Shown: positions 1 through 9,221, numbered from the stretch's first letter. The stretch: DNA of 64,000 nt from Streptomyces flavidovirens DSM 40150 (GCF_000429085.1 NZ_AUBE01000008.1:248001-312000); one strand, 5' to 3'. Notes: generated by a model from the letters alone, not told the origin. Made by a program: numbers and translations.

Positions 1-501
1 CGCCTCGCCGGGACCGTACACACCGCGGACGGCACGCCGGTGCGGGACGCCGCCGTCATGCTCACCGACGTACGCGGAGAGGTCGTCGCCTCGACCCGCA
101 GCGGGCGTGAGGGCGGCTACGTCATCACGGAACTGGTGGCGGGGGAGTACACCCTGGCCGGGAGCGCGCCCGCGTTCCGGCCCGCCGCCCTTCCGGTGAG
201 CGTGCAGGCCTCTCGGGAGACCCGGCAGGACATCGAGCTGGCGGGCGGCGCGGTGCTGCGCGGCACCGTACGGGCGACCGGCGGCCGGCCCGTCGAGGAC
301 GCGCGGGTGACGCTGCTCGACGCCGGGGGCAACGTGGTGGACACGCTCACCACGGGGCCCGACGGCCTGTTCCGCTTCATCGACCTGTCGTCCGGCGAGT
401 ACACGGTGATCGCCGCGGGCTACCCGCCGGTCGCCACCGTGCTCCAGGTCGCGGGAGGCGGGCGTACCGAACGCGACCTCCAACTCGGCCACGAGGACTG
501 A
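1..501 (+). CDS. Carboxypeptidase-regulatory-like repeat protein, C-terminal part
   Basis: The frame is open from base 1, so only the last 166 residues are visible and the start lies outside the window. Two consecutive beta-sandwich repeats of the carboxypeptidase-regulatory-like (CNA-B/SpaA-like) type can be read, roughly residues 1-80 and 83-163. Each has a G-x-V opening, a 'G.P..DA.V.L' strand and a 'G.Y....L..GEYT' closing. In actinobacteria such repeats occur at the C-terminus of adhesin-like proteins and of some MFS transporters, so the missing N-terminus decides the function. No membrane segment or LPXTG signal is present in the visible part. The stop is TGA. Confidence 0.75.
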   Translation, partial: RLAGTVHTADGTPVRDAAVMLTDVRGEVVASTRSGREGGYVITELVAGEYTLAGSAPAFRPAALPVSVQASRETRQDIELAGGAVLRGTVRATGGRPVEDARVTLLDAGGNVVDTLTTGPDGLFRFIDLSSGEYTVIAAGYPPVATVLQVAGGGRTERDLQLGHED

Positions 502-588
502 CCCTTCGGGACGCCGCCCCATGCGGCCCGCCGTGGGCCGTTCGGAGTGACGCCGCGGGTTCGCGGGCCGGTACGGGCGCGCTGAGCC

Positions 589-610
589 GGACCCGGCCGC
601 GGCCGGGTCC
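589..610. repeat. Perfect 22-bp palindrome
   Basis: The 22 bases are exactly self-complementary with no loop, centred on the step between 599 and 600, and made almost only of G and C. It lies between the end of the repeat protein (501) and the methyltransferase start (663). It could act as a cruciform or terminator-like element, or as an operator. The weaker hairpin at about 524-540 is more likely the upstream gene's own terminator. Confidence 0.5.
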
Positions 611-662
611 TACGCTGAGCCCGGCCCCGGTGCGGGGCGCCGGTGGACCCCAGGGAGCAACG

Positions 663-1355
663 ATGCCGGAGCAGGGCCGGGACGCGGCCGACGCGCAGCG
701 CGAGCACTGGCAGCGGACGTACGCCGAGCATCCGGGGATGTACGGCGAGGCTCCCTCGGCCGCCGCTGTCCATGCCGCCGCCGTGTTCCGCGTGGCGGGC
801 GCCAAGGACGTACTGGAGCTCGGAGCCGGGCACGGGCGCGACGCCCTGTACTTCGCCGGCTGCGGCTTCACCGTCCGCGCCACGGATTTCAGCCCGGCCG
901 GGCTGAAACAACTGACGGAAAGGGCCGAGGAGTCGTACCTCGGGTCCTCGCTGAGCGTCATGGTCCACGATGTGCGGCGCCCGCTGCCGCTGCCGGACGG
1001 CTCCGTGGACGCGGTCTTCGCCCACATGCTGATGTGCATGGCCCTGTCGACCCAGGAGATCCGCCAGTTGGTGGGCGAGGTACGGCGGGTACTGCGCCCC
1101 GGCGGCACGTTCGTCTACACCGTCCGGCACACCGGCGACGCCCACTACGGGGCGGGCACCGCCCACGGCGACGACATCTTCGAGCACGGCGGGTTCGCGG
1201 TGCACTTCTTCGACCGCCCCCTGGTCGACGCGCTGGCCGAGGGGTGGGAACTGCGCGAGGTCCACGTCTTCGAGGAGGGCGACCTGCCGCGCCGTCTGTG
1301 GCGGATCACCCAGACGCTGCCGGGCGGCGCGGGCTCCGGTGCGGCAGGGGCGTGA
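663..1355 (+). CDS. Class I SAM-dependent methyltransferase
   Basis: A 230-residue Rossmann-fold methyltransferase. Motif I, VLELGAGHGRD, is at residues 50-60, the acidic ribose-binding residue follows in 'RATDFS', and the post-motif region 'VLRPGGTFVYTVR' is clear. The ATG at 663 is chosen because GGGAG sits just upstream; the in-frame start at 630 has no such site. The family methylates small molecules or proteins and the substrate cannot be told from sequence. It stands alone, about 160 bp after the upstream gene, and ends 106 bp before the peptidase operon. Confidence 0.85.
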   Translation: MPEQGRDAADAQREHWQRTYAEHPGMYGEAPSAAAVHAAAVFRVAGAKDVLELGAGHGRDALYFAGCGFTVRATDFSPAGLKQLTERAEESYLGSSLSVMVHDVRRPLPLPDGSVDAVFAHMLMCMALSTQEIRQLVGEVRRVLRPGGTFVYTVRHTGDAHYGAGTAHGDDIFEHGGFAVHFFDRPLVDALAEGWELREVHVFEEGDLPRRLWRITQTLPGGAGSGAAGA

Positions 1356-1388
1356 GCGCGGCGCCGCGCGCTGGGAAGGTGACGGGGC

Positions 1389-1403
1389 TTGTCTGGACCA
1401 GAC
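1389..1403. promoter_or_regulatory. GntR/DasR-like operator palindrome
   Basis: GTCTGG-A-CCAGAC is a perfect 6-bp inverted repeat at 1391-1403. The 12-mer TTGTCTGGACCA at 1389-1400 matches 10 of 12 bases of the core DasR-site consensus TGGTCTAGACCA as I recall it. It lies about 60 bp upstream of the first gene of the D-aminopeptidase/LD-carboxypeptidase operon, a sensible place for an operator. Binding by DasR or another GntR protein is inference. Confidence 0.45.
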
Positions 1404-1461
1404 CTCTGGAGATTTGGACAGTCCTGGCCGGGGCCCGCGCCGGCGCGTAACGTGAGGCCGC

Positions 1462-2295
1462 ATGAAGATCCTCATCAGCGCCGACATGGAGGGCGCCACC
1501 GGTGTCACCTGGCCGGCCGACGTACTGCCGGGGACCGCGCAGTGGGAGCGCTGCCGGTCCCTGTTCACGTCGGACGTGAATGCGGCCGTCCTCGGGTTCT
1601 TCGACGGGGGCGCCGACGAGGTCCTCATCAACGAGGCGCACTGGTCGATGCGCAACCTCCTCCTGGAGCGGTTCGACGAGCGCGCCGAGATGCTGACGGG
1701 CCGGCACAAGTCCCTCAGCATGGTCGAGGGCGTGCAGCACGGGGACGTGGACGGCATCGCGTTCGTCGGCTACCACACCGGCGCCGGCACCGAGGGCGTC
1801 CTCGCCCACACGTACCTCGCCAACTCCATCACGGGCGTGTGGGTGAACGGCGTACGGGCCAGTGAGGGCCTGCTCAACTCACACGTCGTCGCGGAGTACG
1901 GCGTACCGGTGGTTCTCGTCACCGGCGACGACCTGACCTGCCAGGACGCCGAGGGGTACGCCCCCGGAGCCCGCAAGGTCGCGGTCAAGGACCACGTCTC
2001 GCGGTACGCCGCCGTCTGCCGCACCCCGGCCCGTACCGCCGCGGACATCAGGGCCGCGGCCAAGGAGGCGACGGCTCTCGCCGTACGCCACGAACCGGTG
2101 CGCGGCGGCCCGTTCACCGTGGAGCTGGAATTCGACGCGGAGCACCTTGCGGGGGCCGCCACCGTGGTACCGGGGGTGGAGGCGACCGGAGAACGGCGTG
2201 TCGCGTACACCAGCACGACGATGTATGAGGGCATTCGTACGTTCAAGGCCGTCACGACGATCGTCTCGTCCGCCGTGGAGGAGCAGTATGGGTGA
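1462..2295 (+). CDS. M55-family D-aminopeptidase (DppA-like)
   Basis: A 277-residue zinc peptidase of the M55/DppA family, which removes D-amino acids such as D-Ala from short peptides. Family metal ligands can be placed: D8 and E10 in SADMEGATG, H60 in 'NEAH', H105 in 'GYHTG', and a conserved glutamate near 137. H118 in 'LAHTY' corresponds to the proposed catalytic histidine. No signal peptide is present, so it acts in the cytoplasm. The ATG follows a GTGAGG site. It overlaps the next gene by 8 bp and opens a four-gene peptidase operon suited to breaking down imported or recycled cell-wall peptides. Confidence 0.9.
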   Translation: MKILISADMEGATGVTWPADVLPGTAQWERCRSLFTSDVNAAVLGFFDGGADEVLINEAHWSMRNLLLERFDERAEMLTGRHKSLSMVEGVQHGDVDGIAFVGYHTGAGTEGVLAHTYLANSITGVWVNGVRASEGLLNSHVVAEYGVPVVLVTGDDLTCQDAEGYAPGARKVAVKDHVSRYAAVCRTPARTAADIRAAAKEATALAVRHEPVRGGPFTVELEFDAEHLAGAATVVPGVEATGERRVAYTSTTMYEGIRTFKAVTTIVSSAVEEQYG

Positions 2296-3628
2296 GCAGC
2301 AGCCGGCCGACGCGCTCGCGCTCGCGCTCGACGAGGTGGTGACCTTCACGTCCGAGCTCATCCGCATCGACACCACCAACCGGGGCGGCGGCGACTGCCG
2401 CGAGCGCCCTGCCGCCGAGTACGTCGCGGAGCGGCTCGCTGAGGCCGGCCTGGCCCCCCTCCTGCTCGAACGCACCCCCGGCCGGACCAACGTCGTGGCC
2501 AGGATCGCCGGCACGGACCCGTCCGCCGACGCGCTCCTCGTCCACGGCCACCTCGACGTCGTACCCGCCGAACCCGCCGACTGGAGCGTGCACCCCTTCT
2601 CGGGGGAAGTCCGCGACGGAGTCGTCTGGGGCCGTGGCGCGATCGACATGAAGAACATGGACGCGATGGTTCTCGCGGTCGTACGGGCCTGGGCGCGCTC
2701 CGGCACCCGGCCGCGCCGCGACATCGTCCTCGCCTTCACCGCCGACGAGGAGGCCAGCGCGGTCGACGGCTCCGGTTTCCTCGCCGACGCTCACCCGGAA
2801 CTCTTCGAAGGCTGTACGGAAGGCATCAGCGAATCCGGCGCCTACACCTTCCACGCCGGCCCCGGCATGGAGATCTACCCGATCGCCGCGGGGGAGCGGG
2901 GCACCGGCTGGCTCAAGCTCACCGGCGTCGGCACGGCCGGCCACGGCTCCAAGGTCAACCGGGACAACGCCGTGAGCAGGCTGGCCGCCGCCATCGCCCG
3001 GATCGGCGCGTACGAATGGCCGGTGCGGCTCACGCCGACCGTCCGGGCCTGTCTCACCGAGCTGGCGGCCCTGCACCAGCTCGACGTACCGGATTTCGAT
3101 GCGCCCGGTTTCGATGTGGACGCCCTGCTCAACAAGCTGGGCCCGGCCGCCGAGCTGGTCGAGGCGACGGTACGGGGCAGCGCCAACCCGACGATGCTGG
3201 ACGCCGGGTACAAGGTCAACGTCATTCCGGGGCGGGCGACCGCCTACGTCGACGGGCGGTTCCTGCCGGGCGGCGAGGAGGAGTTCCGCCGGACCCTGGA
3301 CCGGCTCACCGGCGATCAGGTGGACTGGGAGTTCCACCACCGGGAGACCGCCCTGGAGGCGCCGACCGACTCGCCGACGTACGCGAAACTGCGCGCGGCG
3401 GTGGAGCACTTCGCGCCCGGCGGGCATGTCGTGCCGTACTGCATGTCGGGCGGCACGGACGCCAAGCAGTTCTCACGGCTCGGCATCACCGGCTACGGTT
3501 TCTCGCCGCTGAAGCTGCCCGTCGACTTCCACTACGGCGCCCTCTTCCACGGCGTCGACGAGCGCGTACCTGTCGAGGCCCTCCACTTCGGCGTGCGCGT
3601 GCTCGACCATTACCTGAAGACCGCATAG
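2288..3628 (+). CDS. M20-family metallopeptidase
   Basis: A 446-residue M20/M25/M40 zinc hydrolase. Metal and catalytic residues are visible: H88 and D90 in VHGHLDVV, D120 in 'GAIDMKN', and the E154-E155 pair in 'TADEEAS'. A dimerisation domain is inserted before the C-terminal 'GTDAKQF' stretch. Members hydrolyse dipeptides or acylated amino acids in the cytoplasm. The ATG at 2288 lies inside the end of the M55 gene, which implies translational coupling; in-frame starts further upstream would sit deep within that gene. The next gene begins about 34 bp after the stop. Confidence 0.9.
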   Translation: MGEQQPADALALALDEVVTFTSELIRIDTTNRGGGDCRERPAAEYVAERLAEAGLAPLLLERTPGRTNVVARIAGTDPSADALLVHGHLDVVPAEPADWSVHPFSGEVRDGVVWGRGAIDMKNMDAMVLAVVRAWARSGTRPRRDIVLAFTADEEASAVDGSGFLADAHPELFEGCTEGISESGAYTFHAGPGMEIYPIAAGERGTGWLKLTGVGTAGHGSKVNRDNAVSRLAAAIARIGAYEWPVRLTPTVRACLTELAALHQLDVPDFDAPGFDVDALLNKLGPAAELVEATVRGSANPTMLDAGYKVNVIPGRATAYVDGRFLPGGEEEFRRTLDRLTGDQVDWEFHHRETALEAPTDSPTYAKLRAAVEHFAPGGHVVPYCMSGGTDAKQFSRLGITGYGFSPLKLPVDFHYGALFHGVDERVPVEALHFGVRVLDHYLKTA

Positions 3629-3662
3629 CGGGAAGACCGCCCGGCAGGGGGAGTTGGCAGGC

Positions 3663-5654
3663 ATGGTGCCCACAGGGACGTACGGAAGCTGGCCGTCGCC
3701 GATCGGCGCCGAGCTCGCCGCCTCGCACGACGGGCACCCCGAGTACGTCGGCGTGATAGGCGACGAGGTGTGGTGGACGGCTCCCCGTCCCACCGAGGGC
3801 GGCCGGCGCGCGCTGGTGCGCCGGCGGGCGGACGGCGGCGAGGAATCGGTTCTGCCCGCCCCCTGGAACGTACGCAGCAGGGTCATCGAGTACGGCGGAC
3901 AGCCCTGGGCCGGGGCACAGCGGGCGGTGGGCGGGCCGCTCGTCGTCTTCGTCCACTTCCCCGACCAGCGGCTCTACGCGTACGAACCCGACGCGCCCGG
4001 CGCCGCGCCCCGCCCGCTCACCCCCGTGTCGGCGGTCGGCGGCGGGCTGCGCTGGGCCGACCCGCAGCTCCGCATGGACCGGGGCGCGGCGGGTGAGGTG
4101 TGGTGCGTACTGGAGGAGTTCACGGGCGAAGGGCCCACCGACGTACGGCGTGTCATCGCGGCCGTACCGCTCGACGGATCGGCCGCCGGCGACCGGGCCG
4201 CCGTAACCGAACTCTCCGACGGCGCGCACCGCTTCGTCACCGGGCCGCGCGTGTCCCCGGACGGGCGCCGCGTCGCCTGGATCGCCTGGGACCATCCGCG
4301 GATGCCCTGGGACGGCACGGAGGTGATTCTGGCGGACGTCGCCGATGACGGCACCTTCCAGGAACCGCGGCGCCTGCTCGGCGGGCCCGACGAGTCGGTC
4401 GCCCAGGTCGACTGGACCGCCGACGGGCAGCTCCTCTTCTCCAGCGACCGCACCGGATGGTGGAACCTCTACCGCGCGGACACGCACGGGGAGACGGTGG
4501 CGCTCTGCTCCCGTGACGAGGAGTTCGGCGGGCCGCTGTGGAAGACCGGCCTGCGCTGGTTCCACCCGCTGGACAACGGCCTTGTCGCCGTCATCCACGG
4601 CAGCGGCTCCACCACGCTGGGCATCCTCGATCCGGCCAGCTGCGAAGTCGTCGACTCCGCGGGGCCCTGGACCGAATGGGCCCCCACCCTCGCCGTGCAC
4701 GGCAGCCGGGTCGTCGGCGTCGCCGCGAGCCCGCGCAGCGCGTACGAGGTCATGGAACTCGACACCCGCACCGGGCGCACGCGGGTCATCGGCTCCGCGC
4801 ACGACGACCCGGTCGACCCGTCCTTCTACCCCGAGCCGCAGATCCGCGTCTTCACCGGGCCCGACGGCCGTGAGACGCACGCCCACATCTACCCGCCGCA
4901 CAATCCGGGCCGCGTCGCGCCCGCCGACGAACTGCCGCCGTACGTCGTGTGGGCGCACGGCGGGCCGACACAACGTGCACCGCTCGTACTCGACCTGGAA
5001 ATCGCCTACTTCACCTCGCGCGGCATCGGGGTGGCCGAGGTCAACTACGGCGGATCGACGGGGTACGGGCGTGAGTACCGCAACCGGCTGCGCGAACAGT
5101 GGGGCGTCGTGGACGTCGAGGACTGCGCCGCCGTCGCCGTAGCCCTCGCCGAGGAGGGCACCGCGGATCGGCGAAGGCTTGCGATCCGCGGCGGCAGCGC
5201 GGGCGGCTGGACGGCGGCCGCCTCGCTGGCCGCCACGGATGTGTACGCCTGCGGCACCGTCATCTACCCGATCCTGGACCTGGCGGCCTGGGCGACGGGC
5301 GAGACCCACGACTTCGAATCCCGCTACCTGGAGAGCCTCGTCGGGCCGCTCCCCGCCTACGCCGACCGCTACCGCGACCGTTCGCCCGCCCACCGGGCGG
5401 ACCGGATCACCGCGCCCTTCCTGCTGCTCCAGGGGCTCGACGACGTGATCTGCCCGCCCGTGCAGTGCGAGCGGTTCCTGGAGCGCATGGCGGGGCGCGG
5501 CGTCCCGCACGCGTACATCGCCTTCGAGGGGGAGGGGCACGGCTTCCGCAGGGCCGAGACCATGGCCCGCGCGCTGGAGGCCGAACTCTCCCTGTACGTG
5601 CAGGCCTTCGGCATCGACCGGGGCGACGTACCACCTCTGGAGTTCGCCACATGA
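3663..5654 (+). CDS. S9-family prolyl oligopeptidase-like serine peptidase
   Basis: A 663-residue protein with an N-terminal beta-propeller and a C-terminal alpha/beta hydrolase domain. The triad reads as S512 in GGSAGG, D593 or D594 in GLDDV, and H626 in GHGF. This arrangement is typical of dipeptidyl/acylaminoacyl peptidases that trim short peptides. ATG 3663 is preferred over the TTG at 3654 because the purine-rich GGGGGAG touches the TTG but stands 8-10 bases from the ATG. There is no signal peptide. It overlaps the S66 gene by four bases (ATGA). Confidence 0.9.
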   Translation: MVPTGTYGSWPSPIGAELAASHDGHPEYVGVIGDEVWWTAPRPTEGGRRALVRRRADGGEESVLPAPWNVRSRVIEYGGQPWAGAQRAVGGPLVVFVHFPDQRLYAYEPDAPGAAPRPLTPVSAVGGGLRWADPQLRMDRGAAGEVWCVLEEFTGEGPTDVRRVIAAVPLDGSAAGDRAAVTELSDGAHRFVTGPRVSPDGRRVAWIAWDHPRMPWDGTEVILADVADDGTFQEPRRLLGGPDESVAQVDWTADGQLLFSSDRTGWWNLYRADTHGETVALCSRDEEFGGPLWKTGLRWFHPLDNGLVAVIHGSGSTTLGILDPASCEVVDSAGPWTEWAPTLAVHGSRVVGVAASPRSAYEVMELDTRTGRTRVIGSAHDDPVDPSFYPEPQIRVFTGPDGRETHAHIYPPHNPGRVAPADELPPYVVWAHGGPTQRAPLVLDLEIAYFTSRGIGVAEVNYGGSTGYGREYRNRLREQWGVVDVEDCAAVAVALAEEGTADRRRLAIRGGSAGGWTAAASLAATDVYACGTVIYPILDLAAWATGETHDFESRYLESLVGPLPAYADRYRDRSPAHRADRITAPFLLLQGLDDVICPPVQCERFLERMAGRGVPHAYIAFEGEGHGFRRAETMARALEAELSLYVQAFGIDRGDVPPLEFAT

Positions 5655-6586
5655 CCCTTGCGCCGCTGACCCGGCCCGCGCGGCTGAGGCAGGGCGCGCG
5701 GGTCGCCGTCGTGGCGCCCGGCGGGCCCGTCCCCGGGGAACGGCTGGAGACGGGACTGGACATCCTGCGGGGCTGGGGCCTCGATCCGGTGGTGGGACGC
5801 CATGTGCTGGACGTGCACCGGGACTTGGGCTATCTCGCCGGTGCGGACCAGCGGCGGGTCCGGGACCTGGAGGAGGCCTGGTGCGACCCGTCGGTGGACG
5901 CGGTGATCTGCGCGCGGGGCGGTTACGGCGTCCAGCGCATCGTGGACCTGCTCGACTGGGCGGCGATGCGCGCGGCCGGGCCCAAGGTCTTCGTCGGGTA
6001 CAGCGACATCACGGCGCTGCACGAAGCGTTCGCCGTACGGCTGGGGCTGGCCACCCTGCACGGTCCGATGGCCGCCACGACGTCCTTCCTCAAGGACGCC
6101 CGCACCCGGGAATCGCTGCGGGCCACGCTGTTCGAGCCGGAGTCGGTCATGACGCTGGGGCTGGAGACAGCGGGCGTACTGGTCCCCGGCCGGGCGCGCG
6201 GCGTCACGCTCGGCGGCTGCGTCAGCCTGCTCGCCGCCGGCCTCGGCACCCCGGACGCGCGCGCCGGCGCGCGCGGCGGGCTGCTGCTTATTGAGGACAC
6301 CGGCGAGGAGGCGTACCGCCTAGACCGGATCCTCACGCAACTGTCGCGCTCCGGCTGGCTGGACGGTGTGGCGGGCGTCGCCCTCGGCTCGTGGGAGGAC
6401 TGCGGCCCGTACGCGGAGGAGGTACGGACGCTGCTGTACGACCGGCTGGGTCCCCTGGGGGTGCCGGTCGTCGAGGAGCTGGGCTTCGGGCACTGCGCGA
6501 CCGCCCTGACCATGCCGCTGGGTGTGCCCGCCGTACTCGACACGGACACCCGCACCCTCACCCTCGACGTGCCCGCGCTGCGCTGA
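5651..6586 (+). CDS. S66-family LD-carboxypeptidase
   Basis: A 311-residue serine peptidase of the LdcA/MccF family, which cuts the L-Lys(or DAP)-D-Ala bond of tetrapeptides during murein recycling or cleaves related peptide-like toxins. The nucleophile is S118 in GYSDIT, following the 'ARGGYG' loop; a conserved glutamate lies in 'LLIEDTGEEAYR' and a histidine in 'GFGHCATALT'. It is the last gene of the peptidase operon, fused to the S9 gene by an ATGA overlap. Together with the M55 D-aminopeptidase it suggests a D-amino-acid peptide pathway. The convergent DinB gene starts its 3' end only 15 bp away. Confidence 0.9.
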   Translation: MTLAPLTRPARLRQGARVAVVAPGGPVPGERLETGLDILRGWGLDPVVGRHVLDVHRDLGYLAGADQRRVRDLEEAWCDPSVDAVICARGGYGVQRIVDLLDWAAMRAAGPKVFVGYSDITALHEAFAVRLGLATLHGPMAATTSFLKDARTRESLRATLFEPESVMTLGLETAGVLVPGRARGVTLGGCVSLLAAGLGTPDARAGARGGLLLIEDTGEEAYRLDRILTQLSRSGWLDGVAGVALGSWEDCGPYAEEVRTLLYDRLGPLGVPVVEELGFGHCATALTMPLGVPAVLDTDTRTLTLDVPALR

Positions 6587-6601
6587 GGCGACCGGCGGGG
6601 C

Positions 6602-7102
6602 TCAGGCGCCGGGGTGGTCTCCCGTCGCCCCGTCGATGAGCTCCCGCAGGATGTCCATGTGGCCCGCGTGCCGCACGGTGTCCTCCAGCATGTGGATGAG
6701 CACCCAGCGCATCGACACGGTGTTGCCCGACCACGAAGTGCCCAGCGTGTCCAGGTCGAGCTCGGCCACGGCCCGGTCGGCCGCTGCCCGCGCGCGCCCG
6801 TAGAACTCCACGATGTCCGAGGTCGACTCGCCGTCGGCCACCACTATGTCCTCGCCCTTGAACGGATCGAACCAGAGCGGCTCGCTCTCACGCCCGAACG
6901 TGGTGCAGAACCATCCGTATTCCACGCTCGCCAGGTGCTTCACCAGGCCGAGCAGGCTCGTCCCCGACGGGGTCATGGGCCGGCGCAGCCGCTCGTCGTC
7001 GAGCCCGTCCAGCTTCCACAGCACGGCATCACGGTGCCGGTCCAGGCTGACCTGGAGGCTTTCCTTCTCGCCGCCTGTGAACGGAACATTTCTCCTCGTC
7101 AT
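6602..7102 (-). CDS. DinB/DUF664 family protein
   Basis: A 166-residue four-helix-bundle protein of the DinB/DUF664 type. It opens with a basic segment, then 'LLGLVKHLASVEYGWF', whose histidine is a typical metal ligand; a second conserved histidine set lies in 'MRWVLIHMLEDTVRHAGHMDIL'. These proteins bind a divalent metal and include thiol-dependent transferases acting with mycothiol or bacillithiol; the reaction here is unknown. No ribosome-binding site precedes the ATG, but TACGTT stands six bases upstream, so the message may be leaderless. It is monocistronic and convergent with the S66 gene. Confidence 0.85.
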   Translation of the reverse strand: MTRRNVPFTGGEKESLQVSLDRHRDAVLWKLDGLDDERLRRPMTPSGTSLLGLVKHLASVEYGWFCTTFGRESEPLWFDPFKGEDIVVADGESTSDIVEFYGRARAAADRAVAELDLDTLGTSWSGNTVSMRWVLIHMLEDTVRHAGHMDILRELIDGATGDHPGA

Positions 7103-7296
7103 GCCCGGAACGTAACAGCCGGGTCTGACAACGCCTTCCGCGCTCCGCCGTCCGGCCCAGCCGCCGCCCTCTTCACTGACTCTCCATCAATCATCCGCGC
7201 GGCAGCCATTGACAGTGGTAAGACACGTGTCACAGCATGACCGGCGCCGATAATTACTGGTCGGTAAGGTGTCGTGTCCTCAGTGTGGAGGTCCCT

Positions 7297-9105
7297 ATGT
7301 CCCGTCGCCGTCGCCGTCGCCGTCGCCGCCACCCCGTCTCCGCGTTCCGCAGACCGATCGTGTTCGCCGCCGGCGCCGCACTCGCCGCGCCCCTCGCCCT
7401 CGCCGCTTCCGGACCGGCGGGCGCGAGCACCGGATTCACCGTCACCCCACTGAAGTTCACCGTGCAGGCGGGCGACAGGAAGTGTGTCGTCGACGCCGAC
7501 CTCTACCGTCCCGCCGGGGCCGACAAGGCCCGTCCCGCGCCCGCCGTCCTCACCACCAACGGCTTCGGCGGCAGCAAGGCCGACGGCTCCACCGACGTCA
7601 TCGCCAAGGCCTTCGCCACCCGCGGTTACGTCGCCCTCGCCTACTCCGGCCTCGGCTTCGGCAAGTCCGGCTGCCCCATCTCGCTCAACGACCCGGAGAT
7701 CGACGGCCGGGCGGCGTCGGGCCTCATCGACTTCCTCGGCGGCACACGGGCCGCCGACGACGGCACCCGCGCCGACTACGTCGTCAAGGACGGCGCCGGC
7801 GACCCGCGTCTCGGGATGATCGGCGGCTCTTACGGTGGCACGATCCAGCTGGCCACGGCGGCGAACGACCGCCGCCTGGACGCCCTCGTGCCCCTCATCA
7901 CCTGGAACGACCTCGCCTACTCCCTCGACCCGAACAACGCGAACGACCCGGCCACCCCCGGCGCGTACAAGTACCAGTGGACGTCCGGTTTCTTCCTCAT
8001 GGGCGAGGCGCAGGGACTGCTCAACCCCGGCCTCGACCCGTCCCGGACCGGTGGCGGCGGCTGTCTGCACTTCGTCACCAAGGCCTGCGAGACCACCCGG
8101 CTCCTGGCCTCCGGCCGCTACCCCGCCGACCGCACCGCCGAGATGCTGGCGTACGCGCGCAGCGTCTCCCCGGCCTCGTACCTCCACAGGGTCAAGGCGC
8201 CGACCCTGATCATCCAGGGCCAGGCCGACACCCTCTTCAACCTCAACGAGGCCGAGGCGACGTACAAGACCCTCAAGGCGCAGGGCACCGAGACCCGCAT
8301 GATCTGGCAGTCCTGGGGCCACAGCGGCGGTCTCACCGACCCCGCCGAAGGTGAACTCAACCTCGGACAGGGCAATCTGGACACCAGTTACGTCGGCAAG
8401 CGCATCCTCGCCTGGTTCGACCGCTACCTGCACGGCAAGAAGGGCACCGACACCGGCCCCGCCTTCGCGTACTACCGCGACTGGCAGAGCGGTTACGGTA
8501 CGGCCGCCGCGCCGCCCGCGCTCTCGCGGAAGGTCTACCTCTCCGGCGACGGCAAGCTCGTCGACAACCGCTCCAAGGTCGTGCGCGGCGCCCGCGAATA
8601 CCGCAACCGCCTGTTTCCCACCAGCCACTCCGAGAACTCGCTGTCCGGCCTGACCGGCCTGCCCGACCGCGAGCCGGGCGACGCCCCCGGCACCTACCTG
8701 GGCTGGTCCACCGGGCCGCTCAAGGCCCCCGTGGACGTGGTCGGCGCGCCGAAGGCGACGCTCAAGGTCGTCTCCCCGCGGACCGAGCGCGTACAGAACT
8801 CCACAGACGCCGCCGACAAGCTCGTCCTCTTCGCCAAGCTGTACGACGTCGCCCCCGACGGCGAGAAGACCCTCGTCCAGCGCCTGGTCGCGCCGGTCCG
8901 GGTGCCCGACGTGCGCCGCCCCTTCACGGTCTCGCTGCCCGGCATCGTGCACCGGTACGCGGCGGGACACCGCCTGGAGTTCGTCGTCGCGGCGAGCGAC
9001 GACGCGTACTACGGCAACCGCGGCATCAAGCCGGTCACCATCACCAGCGCCCCCGAGGACACCGGCGTGCTGGAGCTCCCGGTGGTCAGGGGCTCGCTCG
9101 GCTGA
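7297..9105 (+). CDS. Secreted CocE/NonD-family (S15-like) alpha/beta hydrolase
   Basis: A 602-residue hydrolase with an export signal. The ATG at 7297 follows a strong GGAGG; the in-frame ATG at 7237 has none. The signal begins with nine consecutive arginines encoded by a CGTCGC hexamer repeat, followed by a hydrophobic core and an Ala-rich cleavage region near residue 45, which looks like an unusual Tat signal. The catalytic serine is S178 in GGSYGG, with an aspartate in 'QGQADTLF' and a histidine in 'WGHSGG'. The C-terminal third is the beta-rich domain of X-Pro dipeptidyl-peptidase and cocaine-esterase relatives. It probably hydrolyses peptides or esters outside the cell. Confidence 0.85.
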   Translation: MSRRRRRRRRRHPVSAFRRPIVFAAGAALAAPLALAASGPAGASTGFTVTPLKFTVQAGDRKCVVDADLYRPAGADKARPAPAVLTTNGFGGSKADGSTDVIAKAFATRGYVALAYSGLGFGKSGCPISLNDPEIDGRAASGLIDFLGGTRAADDGTRADYVVKDGAGDPRLGMIGGSYGGTIQLATAANDRRLDALVPLITWNDLAYSLDPNNANDPATPGAYKYQWTSGFFLMGEAQGLLNPGLDPSRTGGGGCLHFVTKACETTRLLASGRYPADRTAEMLAYARSVSPASYLHRVKAPTLIIQGQADTLFNLNEAEATYKTLKAQGTETRMIWQSWGHSGGLTDPAEGELNLGQGNLDTSYVGKRILAWFDRYLHGKKGTDTGPAFAYYRDWQSGYGTAAAPPALSRKVYLSGDGKLVDNRSKVVRGAREYRNRLFPTSHSENSLSGLTGLPDREPGDAPGTYLGWSTGPLKAPVDVVGAPKATLKVVSPRTERVQNSTDAADKLVLFAKLYDVAPDGEKTLVQRLVAPVRVPDVRRPFTVSLPGIVHRYAAGHRLEFVVAASDDAYYGNRGIKPVTITSAPEDTGVLELPVVRGSLG

Positions 9106-9154
9106 GCCGCACCGGGGGCCGGGCAGGCAGCGCGTATCACCTGTACGGCCCCCT

Positions 9155-9187
9155 CCACCGCCCTTTCGGCGCGCTGTGCGGCGGTGG
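9155..9187 (+). terminator. Possible terminator hairpin
   Basis: An 8-bp perfect stem (CCACCGCC at 9155-9162 with GGCGGTGG at 9180-9187) closes a 17-base loop about 50 bp after the CocE-type gene. No U-run follows, as is usual in this GC-rich background. Confidence 0.4.
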
Positions 9188-9221
9188 CTGCTTCAGGGGC
9201 GGGCGGAAGTAGCCTGGCCGG

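Noticed and set aside
3654..3662. TTG as the start of the S9 peptidase
   Set aside because: The purine-rich site directly abuts TTG, while the ATG at 3663 has normal spacing.
3486..5540. 684-codon open frame antisense to the S9 peptidase
   Set aside because: No start signal, no family similarity, and it mirrors a strongly conserved gene on the other strand.
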